Positions 3,891-5,468 of a stretch of 5,468 bases of DNA are shown one piece after another. A program made the translations under genes and the position numbers. Source of the stretch: an uncultured Ruminococcus sp. Lineage in GTDB: Bacteria > Bacillota_A > Clostridia > Oscillospirales > Ruminococcaceae. The notes below the pieces were generated by a model. The model was given only the letters and a program-made list of their open reading frames with translations. It had not been told where the DNA came from and did not search any database. The DNA lies in assembly GCA_937880065.1 (NCBI GenBank), contig CALFMA010000140.1, forward strand, positions 1 to 5,468, read 5' to 3'. Numbering within the stretch: the first letter of the stretch is position 1; each line of letters starts with the position of its first letter.

Positions 3891-4724
3891 TTAATATTTT
3901 TCCTTTCCCTCTGCAAAAATCTGCATCATTTCATTTGTAAGGCTTAAATCATCGGGCTGCCCCGTGATATTTTCACGCTTAATCCATGCGGCATTGCTGA
4001 GTTCCGCATTTTCAAGGGTAATGTCCGTATCTCCGTCTACATCGCAGAAATATCCAAGAAGAAGTCCTGCTGAAAATCCCCACGGCTGTGATTTGTAATA
4101 GCGGATATTCTTGACTTTAAGCCCGACTTCTTCCATAGCCTCACGGCGGACGGTATCTTCGGGAGTTTCGCCGATTTCGATATATCCTGCCACAAGTGCG
4201 TCACAGTTTGCCCCACGGCTTCTGACCTAGCGAGTTCCAAGCATCTTGGCGCCGTTGGTAATTCCCACGATTACAGCAGGGTTTATGCGAGGATATATGA
4301 GTTTTCCGCAGTCGGTGCAGAGCATTGCCCTTTCACCTGTGCAGGGAATAGTCTTTCCGCCGCATTCTCCGCAATATCGGCTTGAATTGTACCATTCGGA
4401 AAGGGGATATGCTGTGAAAAGTGCGAATATACTCGGACGGAGAGCATATCTTTCGTGGCGGAGCTGACGTATATTCACCATTGAAAAGGCTTCATCAGCT
4501 GAGGAATAATCCCCAACGAGGAAATATTTCACATCTCCCACGGAAAAGAGATATTTCAAATCCGAGGGATTTTTCAGCTGTGAAATTGTGGGGAAAAGCT
4601 GCTGTGAATTCATATTGCAGAGAACTTTATTTCCTCTGAAATACATCAGCATACTGTCTTTATCGGGTTCTTTATCGGCAATATATCGGTTGTCAAATCC
4701 GAGGGGAGAAATATCCTGAATCAT
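3891..4724 (-). pseudogene. nudC: NudC-like NAD(H) pyrophosphatase interrupted by an in-frame TAG
   Basis: One frame of 278 codons runs from the ATG at 4724 to a TAA at 3891-3893 and is broken only by a TAG at codon 166 (4229-4227). The N-terminal part carries the NudC zinc ribbon (C118, C121, C136, C139) followed by YPRINPAVIVGITNG. The part after the stop has a perfect Nudix box, G-x5-E-x7-REAMEEVGL (180-202), and the SQPWGF segment that resembles the SQPWPF signature of NADH-type Nudix hydrolases. An intact enzyme would split NAD(H) into NMN(H) and AMP, and in some bacteria removes NAD caps from RNA. The TAG separates the zinc ribbon from the catalytic box, so neither piece should be active alone. 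A GTG at 4193 could restart translation, but no ribosome binding site precedes it. Compared with the family as I recall it, the break point is one codon too long; removing GGT from TAGGTC would restore TAC (Tyr) and the usual spacing. GAGGTG at 4736-4731 drives initiation, directly after the MATE stop. Sequencing error and recent decay are both possible. Confidence 0.85.
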
Positions 4725-4736
4725 AAATTACACCTC

Positions 4737-5468
4737 TTATTTTTGTGCTGACATTTTAGTCATAACTCTGAATTCGTAAATTGTCATGGCGGCGGCAACG
4801 ATACCCGAAAGGAAATCGCATATAGGCCCTGTATATAATATTCCGTCAATTCCCATACATTTCGGGAGAATGAGCAGTACGGGAATAAAGAAAATAATCT
4901 GTCGTGTAAGTGAGAGGAAAACGCCCTTTACAGGTTTTCCGATTGATGTGAAGAATGTGGAGGAAATAGGCTGAATACAGTTGAGCCATGTAAAGAAAAG
5001 GAATGTTCTGAAAAATTTGCAGCCGAAGTCAAAATATGTATCCGTACCTGTTCCGAAAAGTTCCAGAATCTGCTTTGGAATAAGCTGGAAAAGGATAAAT
5101 GCCACAACGGAAATTCCTCCGCCAATTGCAATTGCAAGGATATATGAGGATTTTACACGCTTGTAATTCTTTGCACCGTAGTTGAAACTCTGAATAGGCT
5201 GTGCTCCCTGTGAAAGACCGATTACGATTGAGAATACAATCATATTGACTTTCATTACGATACCTGCAACGGCAAGCGGCTCTGTATCGCCATAAATTGA
5301 AAGTCCGCCATAGTGCTTGAGGGAGTTGTTAAGTACAACCTGCACAAGGGCAATAGCAAGCTGATTGAAACAAGATGCCATACCGATTGCACAAATACGG
5401 GAGATTGTTTTAAGCTGGGGAACGAAATGTTTTGCGGTAAGCTTTACGGTTTTGAATTTGCGGATATA
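4737..5468 (-). CDS. MATE-family multidrug/metabolite exporter, C-terminal half (5' end beyond right edge)
   Basis: The reverse strand is open from the window edge to a TAA at 4737, giving 243 residues; an internal Met at 5381 is not the start, because the frame continues upstream through 29 further codons. MATE proteins have about 450 residues and 12 membrane segments, so this is roughly the second bundle of six. The motif GLSQGAQPIQSFNYGAK (84-100 of the fragment), followed by NYKRV, is typical of the cytoplasmic loop region of MepA-like MATE transporters. A later STFFTSIGKP segment is also family-like. Hydrophobic stretches around 19-45, 68-88, 108-130, 145-165, 180-200 and 212-235 would be membrane helices. 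These exporters use Na+ or H+ gradients to expel cationic drugs or metabolites; the substrate here is unknown. It is the first visible gene of the operon with nudC (12-base gap) and the HAD phosphatase. Confidence 0.92.
   Translation of the reverse strand, partial: YIRKFKTVKLTAKHFVPQLKTISRICAIGMASCFNQLAIALVQVVLNNSLKHYGGLSIYGDTEPLAVAGIVMKVNMIVFSIVIGLSQGAQPIQSFNYGAKNYKRVKSSYILAIAIGGGISVVAFILFQLIPKQILELFGTGTDTYFDFGCKFFRTFLFFTWLNCIQPISSTFFTSIGKPVKGVFLSLTRQIIFFIPVLLILPKCMGIDGILYTGPICDFLSGIVAAAMTIYEFRVMTKMSAQK

Noticed and set aside
3887..3916. TTG at 3916 as start of the HAD protein (277 residues)
   Set aside because: The ten extra residues are charged and do not look like part of the fold, and the ATG at 3886 places DIDGT at the usual position. 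The weak spacing of the ribosome site keeps a little doubt.
3891..4193. A separate 100-residue Nudix gene starting at the GTG at 4193
   Set aside because: No ribosome binding site precedes the GTG, and the frame is continuous with the upstream zinc-ribbon half apart from one TAG, so a broken nudC is simpler.
4218..4229. Shared 10-mer AGGTCAGAAG at the nudC stop and at the terminator near 762-773, as a sign of a copied or inserted segment
   Set aside because: Several 10-base matches are expected by chance in 5.4 kb and the flanks do not match.

Overview
The window looks like chromosome from a cellulolytic Clostridia-class Firmicute, most likely Ruminococcus or a close relative. The reasons are a secreted family 9 cellulase, a YerC/YecD TrpR-like regulator, a DUF3793-flavodoxin pair, strong AGGAGG-type ribosome binding sites and AT-rich intergenic DNA with textbook sigma-A promoters. 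The genus is an inference from gene content; no marker gene was aligned. No mobile element, CRISPR array or tRNA is visible.

Layout. Bases 1-558 (minus) hold the first 186 codons of a GH9 cellulase that runs off the left edge; the open frame has no stop inside the window. It has a long 5' leader (559-721) with three inverted repeats. Bases 787-1086 (minus) encode the TrpR-like regulator, with its own promoter upstream and a terminator separating it from the cellulase. Bases 1138-1404 are AT-rich and non-coding. Bases 1430-1775 (minus) are the RNase P RNA gene rnpB, with a perfect consensus promoter and a strong terminator. A divergent, equally perfect promoter starts the plus-strand operon DUF3793 protein - flavodoxin (2036-3025), whose roughly 160-base leader carries two copies of a GTTAG-N6-CTAAC dyad. 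A hairpin at 3047-3075 ends this operon and also faces the convergent minus-strand operon. That operon reads, in transcription order, MATE-type transporter (right edge, 5' end missing), nudC-like NAD(H) pyrophosphatase broken by an in-frame TAG, and a Cof-type HAD phosphatase (5468 down to 3083).

How the genes relate. The window is mostly housekeeping and metabolic genes, with one secreted polysaccharide-degrading enzyme. DUF3793 and flavodoxin are tightly spaced and almost certainly co-transcribed; flavodoxin points to low-potential electron transfer, often under iron limitation, but the regulator is not identified here. MATE, nudC and HAD are packed with gaps of 12 and 4 bases, with the nudC ribosome binding site directly after the MATE stop codon.

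I see no convincing new multi-gene system. The observations most worth a second look are the nudC stop codon, which a 3-base insertion could explain, the duplicated dyad in the DUF3793 leader, the structured cellulase leader, and the acidic insertion placed just before the GH9 catalytic motif.
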